52,396 nucleotides of DNA from Candidatus Aminicenantota bacterium (GTDB lineage Bacteria; Acidobacteriota; Aminicenantia; Aminicenantales; Aminicenantaceae), in assembly GCA_011773465.1 (NCBI GenBank), contig WVXO01000018.1, positions 9,976 to 62,371 of the forward strand. The letters are read 5' to 3'. Shown one piece after another: positions 1 to 8,224 of this stretch. The notes under the pieces were generated by a model, which saw nothing but the letters and a program-made list of their open reading frames with translations, did not search any database and was not told the origin of the DNA. Numbering within the stretch: the stretch's first letter is position 1; each line of letters opens with the position of its first letter. The position numbers were made by a program, and so were the translations under genes.

Positions 1-80
1 AGATGTGTCAGGCAGTCTACAATAAAAAATAGAGGAAATTTTTCCTTGTTTTCAATTAAATTCCTACAAAAGGAGAAGCT

Positions 81-1724
81 ATGTCCGATAATAGCATGGA
101 AAGAAGGGATTTTCTAAAGGCCCTGCTTGCCGGGATACCCTTGGTTGCCATAGACTGGGATGCTTTGCCAAAGAGCAAAGATGCCAGTCTAGGCAATAAA
201 GATTTTGACGCGGTGATTATTGGCTCAGGACTCGGAGGGCTGTGTTGTGCAGCTGCCTTTGCCAGGCAGGGATTCAAAGCGCTGGTCCTGGAGCATCACA
301 GCAAGCCAGGTGGATATGCAACAACATTCAAGCGACCCGGGGGATATGTCTTTGATGTCTCCCTGCATTCTACAACAGTTGGAGAGCGAGACGGAATACA
401 CAATCTCATACCTGGTTTTCCTGAAATAAAAGATATCGAGTTTGTGCCTCATCTCTACCTCTACCGGATTATCTATCCTGATTACGATTTCCGTGTCGGC
501 CAGAAAAACCTCCCTGGCTACATTCGCACCCTGATTGGCTACTTCCCAGAAGAAAAAGAGGGAATTCAAGGAATCTTCGACGATATGAAAGGTTTAGCTC
601 AGGATATCAATAAGTACTCAAACGCGGGGGGTCAGGTCGACATGATGAACTTCCCTCGTGAATACCCTTATCTATTCAAAAGTTACAACAAAACATGGGG
701 CGAGATGTTGAACGCACGCATCAAGAATCCCAAATTAAAGGCCATCGTCTCCTCCCTTTGGGGTTACTACGGGCTGCCGCCGTCTAAACTGGCCAGTCTT
801 TACTATGCCCTTCCCACTATAGGTTATCTTCAAGAGGGTGGCTATTATCCCATAGGCAGGTCACAGAAGATAAGTGATGCCCTGATGAAATTCATTGAAG
901 AACGCGGTGGCAAGGTTATGCTCAAAAATCTGGTGAAAAAAATACTGATAAAAGATCATTCTGCTTACGGAGTAAAAACTGCTGATGGTCGAGAATATGC
1001 CGGAAAAGTAGTTGTCTCAAATGCTAATGCCTACGATACCTTTCACACGATGATGGAAGAGAAGGAGTATCTAAAAGACTATCTGGCAAGGATGAATAAA
1101 TTCACAACAAGCCTTTCGTGTTTTCAGGTATTTCTGGGATTAAAAGAAGACCTGGTCGGAAAAATTGGGATTAAAGACACAGAAATCTTCTATGAAACAG
1201 GCTATGATATCGAAGCCAGCTACAAGGCAGTTCTTAACGCAGAACTGGAAAATCCTGGATACGGCCTCATGCTCTACGATAATCTTTATAAAGGCTATTC
1301 CCCCAAAGGGAAAAACACAATGAATATCATCACCCTCCAGGGATATGACCATTGGGAGAAATACGAAGCTGACTACTGGAAGGGCAATAAAAAGGCCTAC
1401 CGGGCAGAAAAGGAGCGTATGGCTGATATTCTGATTGACAAGGTAGAAAAAACACTTCTCCCGGGTCTCAGAAAAGCAATAGAGGTCAAGGAAATCGGCA
1501 CCCCCTTGACAAACGTCCGTTACACGAAAAATTATCGTGGAGCGATATACGGCTGGGATCAAACCTTGGATAACTCTCCCCCGAGGCGGCTTCCACATAA
1601 AACCCCGATTAAGAACCTGTATCTATCCGGTGCCTGGACTAATCCTGGCGGAGGCTACAGCGCCGTAATTGGAAGCGGCTTAGAATGCTTCAGAGAAATT
1701 ATGAATGAATGGGAGAAGCAATAA
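81..1724 (+). CDS. Exported FAD-dependent oxidoreductase, CrtI / carotenoid isomerase-like
   Basis: Flavoprotein of the phytoene desaturase / carotenoid isomerase / retinol saturase group (547 aa, usual length). The Rossmann motif GSGLGG is at residues 48-53, followed by LVLEHHSKPGG, whose acidic residue normally binds the FAD ribose. The C-terminal stretch LSGAWTNPGGGYSAVIGSG is the second FAD-contacting motif of this fold. The N-terminus has RRDFLK followed by a hydrophobic run to about residue 25, a plausible Tat signal, so the protein may cross the membrane already folded with FAD. AAGGAG at 68-73 fits the ATG at 81 rather than the in-frame ATG at 96. The gene faces a lipoprotein gene tail-to-tail and has no carotenoid genes beside it, so the substrate is unknown. 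Family call is firm; exact reaction is not. Confidence 0.8.
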   Translation: MSDNSMERRDFLKALLAGIPLVAIDWDALPKSKDASLGNKDFDAVIIGSGLGGLCCAAAFARQGFKALVLEHHSKPGGYATTFKRPGGYVFDVSLHSTTVGERDGIHNLIPGFPEIKDIEFVPHLYLYRIIYPDYDFRVGQKNLPGYIRTLIGYFPEEKEGIQGIFDDMKGLAQDINKYSNAGGQVDMMNFPREYPYLFKSYNKTWGEMLNARIKNPKLKAIVSSLWGYYGLPPSKLASLYYALPTIGYLQEGGYYPIGRSQKISDALMKFIEERGGKVMLKNLVKKILIKDHSAYGVKTADGREYAGKVVVSNANAYDTFHTMMEEKEYLKDYLARMNKFTTSLSCFQVFLGLKEDLVGKIGIKDTEIFYETGYDIEASYKAVLNAELENPGYGLMLYDNLYKGYSPKGKNTMNIITLQGYDHWEKYEADYWKGNKKAYRAEKERMADILIDKVEKTLLPGLRKAIEVKEIGTPLTNVRYTKNYRGAIYGWDQTLDNSPPRRLPHKTPIKNLYLSGAWTNPGGGYSAVIGSGLECFREIMNEWEKQ

Positions 1725-1738
1725 GTAAAGCTTTACTT
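1723..1738. terminator. 16-bp palindrome over two convergent stop codons
   Basis: AAGTAAAGCTTTACTT is a perfect palindrome covering both the stop of the flavoprotein gene and the stop of the opposing lipoprotein gene. It could end transcription from both sides, but it is AT-rich with only a short T-run, so a terminator role is a weak inference. Confidence 0.3.
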
Positions 1739-2740
1739 TATATATAATACAATGCGAGCAAGGTGAAATTTTCCCTTGTTCCTCAGGATAACATTCGCAG
1801 ACTGTCCATCTCCTGGAATCTCAACACGATAATCAATATCTTTCTTGATGTGTTTTGGTAAGAGCCCAACTTTCTTTATCGCAGAAAGGTTGAAATCTTC
1901 GGCACTCAACTCGATGGCATCCGTTTCGCGGAGGTCGACTCTGCCCTGAAAGTCTTCGAAGCTAACATCTTTGATTTTCATCCCTGAAAGACCGAGAAAT
2001 GAGCCTTTTATCTTTCCCTTCGCTTTAAGATTTTTCTTGGTGTCTGCAAGGTAATACACAGAATTTAGCCTTGAGTCTAGATCAGTATTCTGGCCTTGTA
2101 AATTTTCTGCTTGTTGATTAAGGGAGTCGATATTAGATTTGAGTTCTTCTCTTTTTTTCTCCAATTCCTCTATCTTCGCTTTGCATTCCATGCCCTGTTT
2201 TTCAATCTCTTCTTTCAGTTTCGCAATTTCATTCTCTAACTTTAGTCTCTCCTCTGCTATTTTCTTGGTATCTACCCTAATAAGAGAGCCAGGACATGCT
2301 TTCGCGCTTCCTTGCAGAACAAAGCTTCCGTACTGTCCTTCATCCATAAAATTCCAGACCTTGAAACCGACAAGTAGCGGATCCAAAAGATAAGCATTGG
2401 CCAGCATTCTCTCAGCTTCCTCAGGAGAAACGCCCCGTTTTGTAGTCAGATAATCATAACCAATCTGCCAATGATTGTCTCCTGGTTGCACCTCGTAGGC
2501 TAAAGGAAGCTGTCTTGTGATACGTGCGTTCTCTTCATTCAAACGATTGATTTCAGCGTCTTTTCCGGCTAAATCTCTCTGTAGTGCGTCCACTTGCGCT
2601 TGAAGATCTGGAACCTGCGGAGTTGGCTCTACCGCTTTCTTCTTACAGGAAATTAAAAATAGAGCCCCAAGAATCAAGACAAAACAAAGAATTAAGACAG
2701 GCGAATTTCTGATTGAAATTCTTTTTTCTATTTCTTTCAT
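1733..2740 (-). CDS. Coiled-coil lipoprotein with LysM-like segment
   Basis: 335-residue predicted lipoprotein. A basic N-terminus and hydrophobic stretch lead to a lipobox LISC with the lipidated Cys at about residue 32, followed by KKK. Residues about 45-75 and 165-225 are heptad-rich coiled coils (many E, K, L and Q). Between them YEVQPGDNHWQIGYDYL resembles the start of a LysM peptidoglycan-binding repeat. The C-terminal third has no recognised domain. By inference it sits in the cell envelope and may link membrane and peptidoglycan. The next gene on the same strand is a LapA-like membrane protein, which points to an envelope role. Specific function unknown. Confidence 0.7.
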   Translation of the reverse strand: MKEIEKRISIRNSPVLILCFVLILGALFLISCKKKAVEPTPQVPDLQAQVDALQRDLAGKDAEINRLNEENARITRQLPLAYEVQPGDNHWQIGYDYLTTKRGVSPEEAERMLANAYLLDPLLVGFKVWNFMDEGQYGSFVLQGSAKACPGSLIRVDTKKIAEERLKLENEIAKLKEEIEKQGMECKAKIEELEKKREELKSNIDSLNQQAENLQGQNTDLDSRLNSVYYLADTKKNLKAKGKIKGSFLGLSGMKIKDVSFEDFQGRVDLRETDAIELSAEDFNLSAIKKVGLLPKHIKKDIDYRVEIPGDGQSANVILRNKGKFHLARIVLYIK

Positions 2741-2809
2741 GATGCCCTCCTGAATTATTTTTTCTATTATTTAATAAATTATTCAGAATAAGTCAAATAT
2801 GAAAATATT

Positions 2810-3031
2810 TTAGCTTCGCTTTCTAAAAGAAAGCTCGACCAATTTACCGATGATATAACCTAAGAACATAGCCACAAGGATGAAAATAACTTTCTGAGCT
2901 GAAAACCGCCAAAAAAGAACATTAAAATTCACGGAATCAGAATTCTGAAAAAGAACGATAAGAACGACAAACGAGATTAATGTCAGAAGTGTTAATGCTT
3001 TGTGCCTTCTGGCAAAAGTAATAAATTTCAT
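2810..3031 (-). CDS. LapA-domain (DUF1049) small membrane protein
   Basis: 73-residue protein with two transmembrane helices (about residues 13-30 and 43-63) separated by the polar segment QNSDSVNFNVLFW. That segment is typical of LapA/DUF1049 proteins, which help lipopolysaccharide assembly in proteobacteria. The C-terminal cytoplasmic tail is basic. A GAGGA ribosome binding site lies 8 bases before the ATG. It is transcribed in the same direction as the lipoprotein gene downstream and may share a transcript. Function outside proteobacteria is not established. Confidence 0.7.
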   Translation of the reverse strand: MKFITFARRHKALTLLTLISFVVLIVLFQNSDSVNFNVLFWRFSAQKVIFILVAMFLGYIIGKLVELSFRKRS

Positions 3032-3097
3032 TTTCTATGTCCTCGCTTTTAAAATATTGGGCGGCTGCCTGTTACATTGAGAAACAGGTTATTTCCT

Positions 3098-3126
3098 TTG
3101 ACATAATATAGTAATTTCAATAATAT
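3098..3126 (+). promoter_or_regulatory. Strong sigma-70-type promoter for the MpgP-family gene
   Basis: TTGACA at 3098-3103 and TAATAT at 3121-3126 are separated by exactly 17 bases. Transcription would begin near 3133, about 45 bases before the TTG start at 3177. No other gene lies between. A small inverted repeat (CCTGTT/AACAGG, about 3068-3087) lies just upstream. Confidence 0.65.
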
Positions 3127-3176
3127 TATAAGTAATTTCTTTTTATTAAATATTTTAAATTTTTGGGGAAGATTCT

Positions 3177-4025
3177 TTGATTGACTACGGATACGAGAAG
3201 GACTGCCATTTCCTGGTTTTTACTGATTTAGATGGAACTCTTCTCGATTATGAAACTTATTCTTTCAAAAGAGCTCTTCCTGTCATAAGAATCCTCAAAG
3301 AGAAGAATATCCCTCTTATTTTTTCCACAAGCAAGACAAGAGCTGAAACAGAAGAGGTCAAGTTACAGCTAAAGAATACTCATCCCTTTATCTCGGAGAA
3401 CGGCGGGGCAATTTTTGTTCCCAAGGCTTACTTTTCCCTAAAGTTCAATTTTACTAGAGAAGATTCTGACTATCTTATAATTGAGCTTGGAACTCCTTAC
3501 ACTAAGCTAAGAGAGGCCTTTAAGGAAATAAGCTCCCTTTTTCCAGGAAAGCTTAAGGGATTTGGAGATTTTAGCTCAAGGGAAGTGGCGGATCTCTGTG
3601 GCTTTTCTTCAGATCAAGCTGAGCTGGCCAAGCAGAGAGAATATGATGAACCTTTTATACTGGAGGATGGGGAATCTGAAGCAGAAATTCAAAGAATTGT
3701 CGGCCGTTTAAACCTTCAGATCACCCGGGGGGGACGCTTCTACCACCTCACCGGCCAAAATGATAAGGGAAAAGCAGTCTTAATTCTCAAAAACATATAT
3801 GAAGACATATGTATGGGGAAATCCGAGAACTTAAAGACGATTGCTCTTGGCGACAGTTTCAATGATAAGTCGATGCTTGAGGTGGTGGATTATCCTATTC
3901 TGGTTAAAAAGCCTGATGGCAGCTATGACCCTACGATAAAGCTTGATAATATGATCTTGGCTTCTGGAGCTGGTCCAACCGGGTGGAGTGATGCTTTATT
4001 AAAATTATTGGATAAACTATGGTAA
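3177..4025 (+). CDS. mpgP: Mannosyl/glucosyl-3-phosphoglycerate phosphatase (HAD-IIB, MpgP family)
   Basis: HAD-superfamily phosphatase that would remove the phosphate from mannosyl- or glucosyl-3-phosphoglycerate to give the compatible solute. Catalytic motif I is TDLDGTLLD (nucleophile and acid/base Asp) near residues 17-25, with a Ser/Thr motif (FSTSKTRAETEEV) and motif IV ALGDSFNDKSML near residue 220. The 282-residue length and type IIB cap match MpgP. The start is TTG at 3177, supported by GGGGAAG at 3164-3170. It lies 30 bases before a GpgS gene. This pairing suggests that the true substrate is glucosyl-3-phosphoglycerate, because no mannosyl-3-phosphoglycerate synthase is visible. Sugar specificity cannot be read from sequence. 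Confidence 0.78.
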   Translation: MIDYGYEKDCHFLVFTDLDGTLLDYETYSFKRALPVIRILKEKNIPLIFSTSKTRAETEEVKLQLKNTHPFISENGGAIFVPKAYFSLKFNFTREDSDYLIIELGTPYTKLREAFKEISSLFPGKLKGFGDFSSREVADLCGFSSDQAELAKQREYDEPFILEDGESEAEIQRIVGRLNLQITRGGRFYHLTGQNDKGKAVLILKNIYEDICMGKSENLKTIALGDSFNDKSMLEVVDYPILVKKPDGSYDPTIKLDNMILASGAGPTGWSDALLKLLDKLW

Positions 4026-4055
4026 AAACTTAAATCGCTTACAAAGGAGGTCCCA

Positions 4056-5264
4056 ATGGCCGACTTTTATCAAACTGGTGTGATATCTACTTTTCATCGC
4101 TTTGGCAGCCCTGATCTCGGAATGATGGAAAGTAAATTAGCTGAATTTAACCGCCACCGCCCTATAGCCCTGGTTCTCCCCTCCACCTATGCAGAATTAG
4201 AAGCCCCTGCTATAAAACAGATTATAAAGGAAATTAAAGAAGCCCCATACATCCACGAGATCGTGGTAACCATGGGAAGAACAAATCAAGAACAGTTTAA
4301 AAAGGCAAAAGAGTTTTTTTCCTCCTTGCCCCGCAGAACTCGAGTCATATGGAATACAGGTCCAGCTATAGGAAAACTCTACAAGCTCTTAGAAGAGAAC
4401 GGCCTTTTTGTTGGCGAAGACGGCAAGGGTCGTTCTTGCTGGACAGCGTATGGATACATACTATCCAGAGAAGAAAGCAAAGTCATTGCCTTGCATGATT
4501 GCGATATTGTCAACTACTCCAGAGAGATCCTCGGGAGATTATGCTATCCGGTCGCATCACCCAGCATAGATTATGCATTTTGTAAAGGTTATTATGCTCG
4601 GGTTACTGACCGAATGCACGGGCGAGTTACCCGTCTTTTTGTCACCCCAATCGTTAGGAGTTTAGAAAAACTCCTGGGACCTCTTCCTCTCCTAACTTAC
4701 TTGGATAGCTTTCGTTATCCTTTGGCTGGAGAGTTTTCCATGACTGTTGATCTTGCTCGGATCAACCGGATACCAGGCGATTGGGGAATAGAGGTTGAAA
4801 CATTAGCTGAGGTTTATCGTAACTGTTCTCTTAAAAGAATCTGCCAGATTGAACTCTGCGAAACCTATGAGCATAAGCATCAGCCTCTCTCTGCAGAAGA
4901 TCCTAGAACAGGTTTGATGAAGATGTCCATAGATATTGCCAAAGCAATCTTCAGAAATCTCGCCATTGAAGGGGCCGCCTTGAGCGAAAGCCTTCTTAAC
5001 ACTTTGGTGGTTACCTACCTCCGCACAGCGCAGGATACCATTAAGCGTTATAATGATGATGCGGCTATAAACAGTCTCTTCTTTGACCGCCACCAGGAGA
5101 CAAAAATGGTGGAGGCTTTTACAAGAGCCATTCAGATAGCTGGGAAAGAATTCCAGGAAGATCCATTTTACTCTCCTCTAATCCCCAATTGGAACAGAGT
5201 CACGTCAGCTATCCCTGATTTCTTGGAAAAACTGCAAGAAGTGGTGGAGGAGGAAAATAGCTGA
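4056..5264 (+). CDS. gpgS: Glucosyl-3-phosphoglycerate synthase (GT81)
   Basis: Retaining GT-A glycosyltransferase that transfers glucose from a nucleotide sugar to 3-phosphoglycerate, giving glucosyl-3-phosphoglycerate, the precursor of glucosylglycerate. The metal-binding DxD is in IALHDCDIVNY (about residue 147). The acceptor-side signature YPLAGEFSMTVDLA and the following WGIEVETL are typical of GpgS, and 402 aa is the usual length. AAAGGAGG at about 4040-4047 gives an excellent ribosome site for ATG 4056. It follows the phosphatase by 30 bases and both are probably co-transcribed from the promoter at 3098. The solute protects against heat, salt or nitrogen stress in other organisms; that role here is inferred. 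Confidence 0.82.
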   Translation: MADFYQTGVISTFHRFGSPDLGMMESKLAEFNRHRPIALVLPSTYAELEAPAIKQIIKEIKEAPYIHEIVVTMGRTNQEQFKKAKEFFSSLPRRTRVIWNTGPAIGKLYKLLEENGLFVGEDGKGRSCWTAYGYILSREESKVIALHDCDIVNYSREILGRLCYPVASPSIDYAFCKGYYARVTDRMHGRVTRLFVTPIVRSLEKLLGPLPLLTYLDSFRYPLAGEFSMTVDLARINRIPGDWGIEVETLAEVYRNCSLKRICQIELCETYEHKHQPLSAEDPRTGLMKMSIDIAKAIFRNLAIEGAALSESLLNTLVVTYLRTAQDTIKRYNDDAAINSLFFDRHQETKMVEAFTRAIQIAGKEFQEDPFYSPLIPNWNRVTSAIPDFLEKLQEVVEEENS

Positions 5265-5430
5265 AGAGATAAGAAAGACCTATCTGAATTTGCTATTTTT
5301 CATCTAAAATGAGGTTATCTTGTCGAATTTCTCTTTTCGTTCAGATAATCTTAAAATTCTTTACTTTTAGACTTATTTCCATTAAATTCTGATTTAGATT
5401 CTCTCATAAATTTAAGAAAAGAATTACGCT

Positions 5431-6705
5431 ATGGCAAGTGTTGTAACAGCAATTTTAGCAGGTGGTCCTGGAAGACGCCTCTATCCATTAACAAAAAAGC
5501 GAAGCAAACCAGCCGTTCCTATCGCTGGAAGATTTCGGCTAATTGATATTCCCATAAGTAACTGTATACATTCAGGCTTACGGAAAATTTTCATACTCAC
5601 GCAGTTTAGCAGCGAATCACTTCACCGTCATATATTCCATACATACCGCTTTGATAATTTTAGCAAAGATTTCTTAACCATTCTCTCCGCCCAACAGACA
5701 ATTGAAAGTGCTGATTGGTATCAGGGGACTGCCGATTCAGTCCGGAAGAACTTACGTTTTCTAAAGGAATGGGAATTGGCTTTAATTCTGTCTGGTGATC
5801 ATCTCTATCGAATGGATTACAATAAATTCATCGATTTTCATCTGCAGAAAAAGGCAGATATCAGCATATCTGTCAACCCTGTTCACTATGACCAAGCTCC
5901 CGAGTTTGGAGTAATGAAAGTAAACAAAGATAGTCAAATTGTAGATTTCTGTGAAAAACCAAAGGAGCTTGAAGAACTGGATAAAATGAAAGTTCCGGAG
6001 GAAGCTTTTCAACAATTCCAATTAGATGCAGCGGGCAGGACACATCTTGCTTCAATGGGTGTCTATCTTTTTAATCAGGAAGTTCTTAAGGAATTGCTGG
6101 AAAATACCGATTTCGAAGACTTTGGTAGAGATGTCATACCTTTTACCATAAAGCGGAAAAAAGTATACGGATACTTTTTTGATGGATACTGGCAAGATAT
6201 TGGTACCATTAAAAGCTTCTTTGAAGCCAACATTGCTTTAACAGAACCGCTCCCCAAGTTCAATTTCTACAATGAAGAAAGACCTATCTTCAGCCGAGCA
6301 CGTTTTCTGCCAGGTTCTAAAATTATATCATCGGAAGTTAACAATTCTATTTTGTGTGAAGGAAGTATAATCAATTACTCAAAGATTAATCACTCTATAG
6401 TCGGAATACGCTCGCGAATCGGAGAAAATTCAGTTATTGAGCGAAGCGTAGTTATGGGCGCTGACTTTTTCCAAACGTATGACGAAATAGCTCAAAATGA
6501 AAAAAAGGGTATTCCAAACATAGGAATAGGGAGTAATTGTGAGATTCGTGAGGCAATTATCGATAAGAATGCGCGTATCGGAAAAGGAGTGAAGCTTATT
6601 AATACTCGCGGCATAAGTGATGAGACTTCGGAAAATTATGTGATTAAGGATGGGATTATAGTTATTCCTAAAAATACGATTATCCCTGATGGAAAAGTGA
6701 TTTGA
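5431..6705 (+). CDS. glgC: Glucose-1-phosphate adenylyltransferase
   Basis: Makes ADP-glucose from ATP and glucose-1-phosphate, the committed step of bacterial glycogen synthesis. The N-terminal nucleotidyltransferase motif is ILAGGPGRRLYPLTKKRSKP (residues 8-27). WYQGTADSVRKN and LSGDHLYRMDY are the GlgC signatures for nucleotide and metal binding, and FCEKPKE is the glucose-1-phosphate site. A left-handed beta-helix with hexapeptide-like repeats (residues about 290-400) follows, as in the family. 424 aa is normal. The GalT-like gene begins 19 bases downstream and is probably co-transcribed. GlgA and MalQ lie on the other strand at 18-21 kb. Confidence 0.9.
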   Translation: MASVVTAILAGGPGRRLYPLTKKRSKPAVPIAGRFRLIDIPISNCIHSGLRKIFILTQFSSESLHRHIFHTYRFDNFSKDFLTILSAQQTIESADWYQGTADSVRKNLRFLKEWELALILSGDHLYRMDYNKFIDFHLQKKADISISVNPVHYDQAPEFGVMKVNKDSQIVDFCEKPKELEELDKMKVPEEAFQQFQLDAAGRTHLASMGVYLFNQEVLKELLENTDFEDFGRDVIPFTIKRKKVYGYFFDGYWQDIGTIKSFFEANIALTEPLPKFNFYNEERPIFSRARFLPGSKIISSEVNNSILCEGSIINYSKINHSIVGIRSRIGENSVIERSVVMGADFFQTYDEIAQNEKKGIPNIGIGSNCEIREAIIDKNARIGKGVKLINTRGISDETSENYVIKDGIIVIPKNTIIPDGKVI

Positions 6706-6724
6706 AATCAAAAAGGAGACATAA

Positions 6725-7756
6725 ATGCCTGAGCTCAGATATGACCCTTTACAGCATCGATGGGTAATCATTGCCACTGAAAGAGGCGCCCGGCCTTCGG
6801 ATCTACAGGACACAACTAAATACAACCATATAGAGCATTGCCCCTTTGATGAAGGCAATGAATCTTCCACACCTCCAGAAATATGGGCTATTAGAGAGCC
6901 AAACTCTCCTCACAATTCTCCTGGATGGAAGGTGAGGGTTGTTCCAAACAAATACCCTGCTCTGAATATCGGACCCGAAGGGAAAAGAATTGGCGTTGGC
7001 TACTACGACATGATCGAAGGAACAGGAGCCCACGAAGTGATCATAGAGACTCCAAGGCATGACCTCAGCATGGCTGACCTTCCGCCTGATCATATAAAAT
7101 TGGTACTTTTAGCTTACCGGGAGAGGCTAAGAGATCTTTATAAAGACCCTCGATTTAAATATGTATTAATTTTTAAAAATCACGGAAAGAGGGCGGGAGC
7201 CTCATTGGCCCATCCCCATTCCCAATTGATTGCTACGCCTATTGTTCCGCGAAATATAAGCATTAAACTTGATGCTGCAAAACAACACTATGAAAGGAAG
7301 GAGAGATGTCTCATATGCGACCTCATACAGCAGGAAATAAACACAGGTTCCAGGATAATTTTCTCAGAAAACGGATTTATTGCTGTTGCTCCTTATGCCT
7401 CGCGCTTCCCCTTTGAAGTTTTTATCGCTCCCGTTAACCACAACTGCAGCTTTACCGCGGTCGCTGATGAGGAATTAGATCGATTTTCTCATATTCTGAA
7501 AAAGATACTCCTCCGTTTAAAGAGTGTACTCCAGGATCCACCTCATAATTTTGTTCTCAACACATCACCCAATATCGAAGCAAAGCCTAAGTTTTCAGAC
7601 CAATGGGTTACCCTTAATTATGATTATCACTGGCATTTTGAGATTATCCCCAGACTTGTCAGAATAGCTGGCTTTGAGTGGGGAAGCGGATTTTATATAA
7701 ATCCATCCACACCTGAGATGGCAGCTCAATATTTGCGAGAGGGGAAGATTGAATAG
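6725..7756 (+). CDS. galT: Galactose-1-phosphate uridylyltransferase-like (GalT/HIT family)
   Basis: HIT-superfamily nucleotidyl transferase that swaps hexose-1-phosphate and NMP through a His-NMP intermediate. The active-site motif reads HPHSQ within ASLAHPHSQLIATPIVP, and the second conserved motif is HWHFEIIPR. Classical GalT has HPHGQ; a Ser in that place is common in archaeal and thermophile relatives and in ADP-sugar phosphorylases. The usual zinc pair CxxC near the N-terminus reads CPFDEGNE here, so one Cys is Asp. A second pair CLIC occurs near residue 196. It follows glgC by 19 bases with AAAAGGAG before the ATG, so an ADP-glucose-related activity is worth considering. 343 aa is normal. 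Confidence 0.78.
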   Translation: MPELRYDPLQHRWVIIATERGARPSDLQDTTKYNHIEHCPFDEGNESSTPPEIWAIREPNSPHNSPGWKVRVVPNKYPALNIGPEGKRIGVGYYDMIEGTGAHEVIIETPRHDLSMADLPPDHIKLVLLAYRERLRDLYKDPRFKYVLIFKNHGKRAGASLAHPHSQLIATPIVPRNISIKLDAAKQHYERKERCLICDLIQQEINTGSRIIFSENGFIAVAPYASRFPFEVFIAPVNHNCSFTAVADEELDRFSHILKKILLRLKSVLQDPPHNFVLNTSPNIEAKPKFSDQWVTLNYDYHWHFEIIPRLVRIAGFEWGSGFYINPSTPEMAAQYLREGKIE

Positions 7757-7834
7757 TCAGAAAATATATGTTTCTCGCTTACAGTATTGATTATTTCTTG
7801 AATATACTTTTGACTTTCATAAAAATAAGAGCAC

Positions 7835-8164
7835 TCAAACAATAATATAGTTCTGGTCATAGAAGGATTTGATCCTCTCTTTTATCTCTATTTTAGATCT
7901 CCTCCAGCTTTGCCAGAAACGACTTCGAAGTTCTTCAAGTGATTGCTTGTTGTCTTTGGCTTTTTCAAATAATTTAATAGTGGTCGGACCTGGATTTTCT
8001 ACAACAGTTCCCGTTTCCAAGTTAAAACCAATATATCCCTTTCCATGATAGGCCTTATCAGCTAAAGATGAAGGATTCAGATGTGCAATTCTTTCTAGGG
8101 CTTTTGATTCGTCAACACATGTTACAGTTCCATATCCGTGAACCATAATTTTCATTTTTCTCAT
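7835..8164 (-). CDS. Conserved-looking hypothetical protein, 109 aa
   Basis: Not recognised. A short beta-rich start (MKIMVHGYGTVTCVD) is followed by a mixed segment with GKGYIGFNLETGTVVENPG and a charged helical C-terminus. Cys is present only once, and there is no signal peptide or membrane segment. Two further in-frame ATGs follow the first within seven codons, so the exact start is uncertain; GGAAGG about 14 bases upstream favours the first. It lies downstream of the methyltransferase/ATP-grasp gene on the same strand, with a 60-base gap, and may share its transcript. A purine-rich, gene-like codon pattern and the dense conserved-type residues support a real gene. Confidence 0.5.
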   Translation of the reverse strand: MRKMKIMVHGYGTVTCVDESKALERIAHLNPSSLADKAYHGKGYIGFNLETGTVVENPGPTTIKLFEKAKDNKQSLEELRSRFWQSWRRSKIEIKERIKSFYDQNYIIV

Positions 8165-8224
8165 CTTTCATTTTTTCCTTCCAGCTCAGGTTCGCTTCTT
8201 TGACAATATCTCGATATTGATTAT

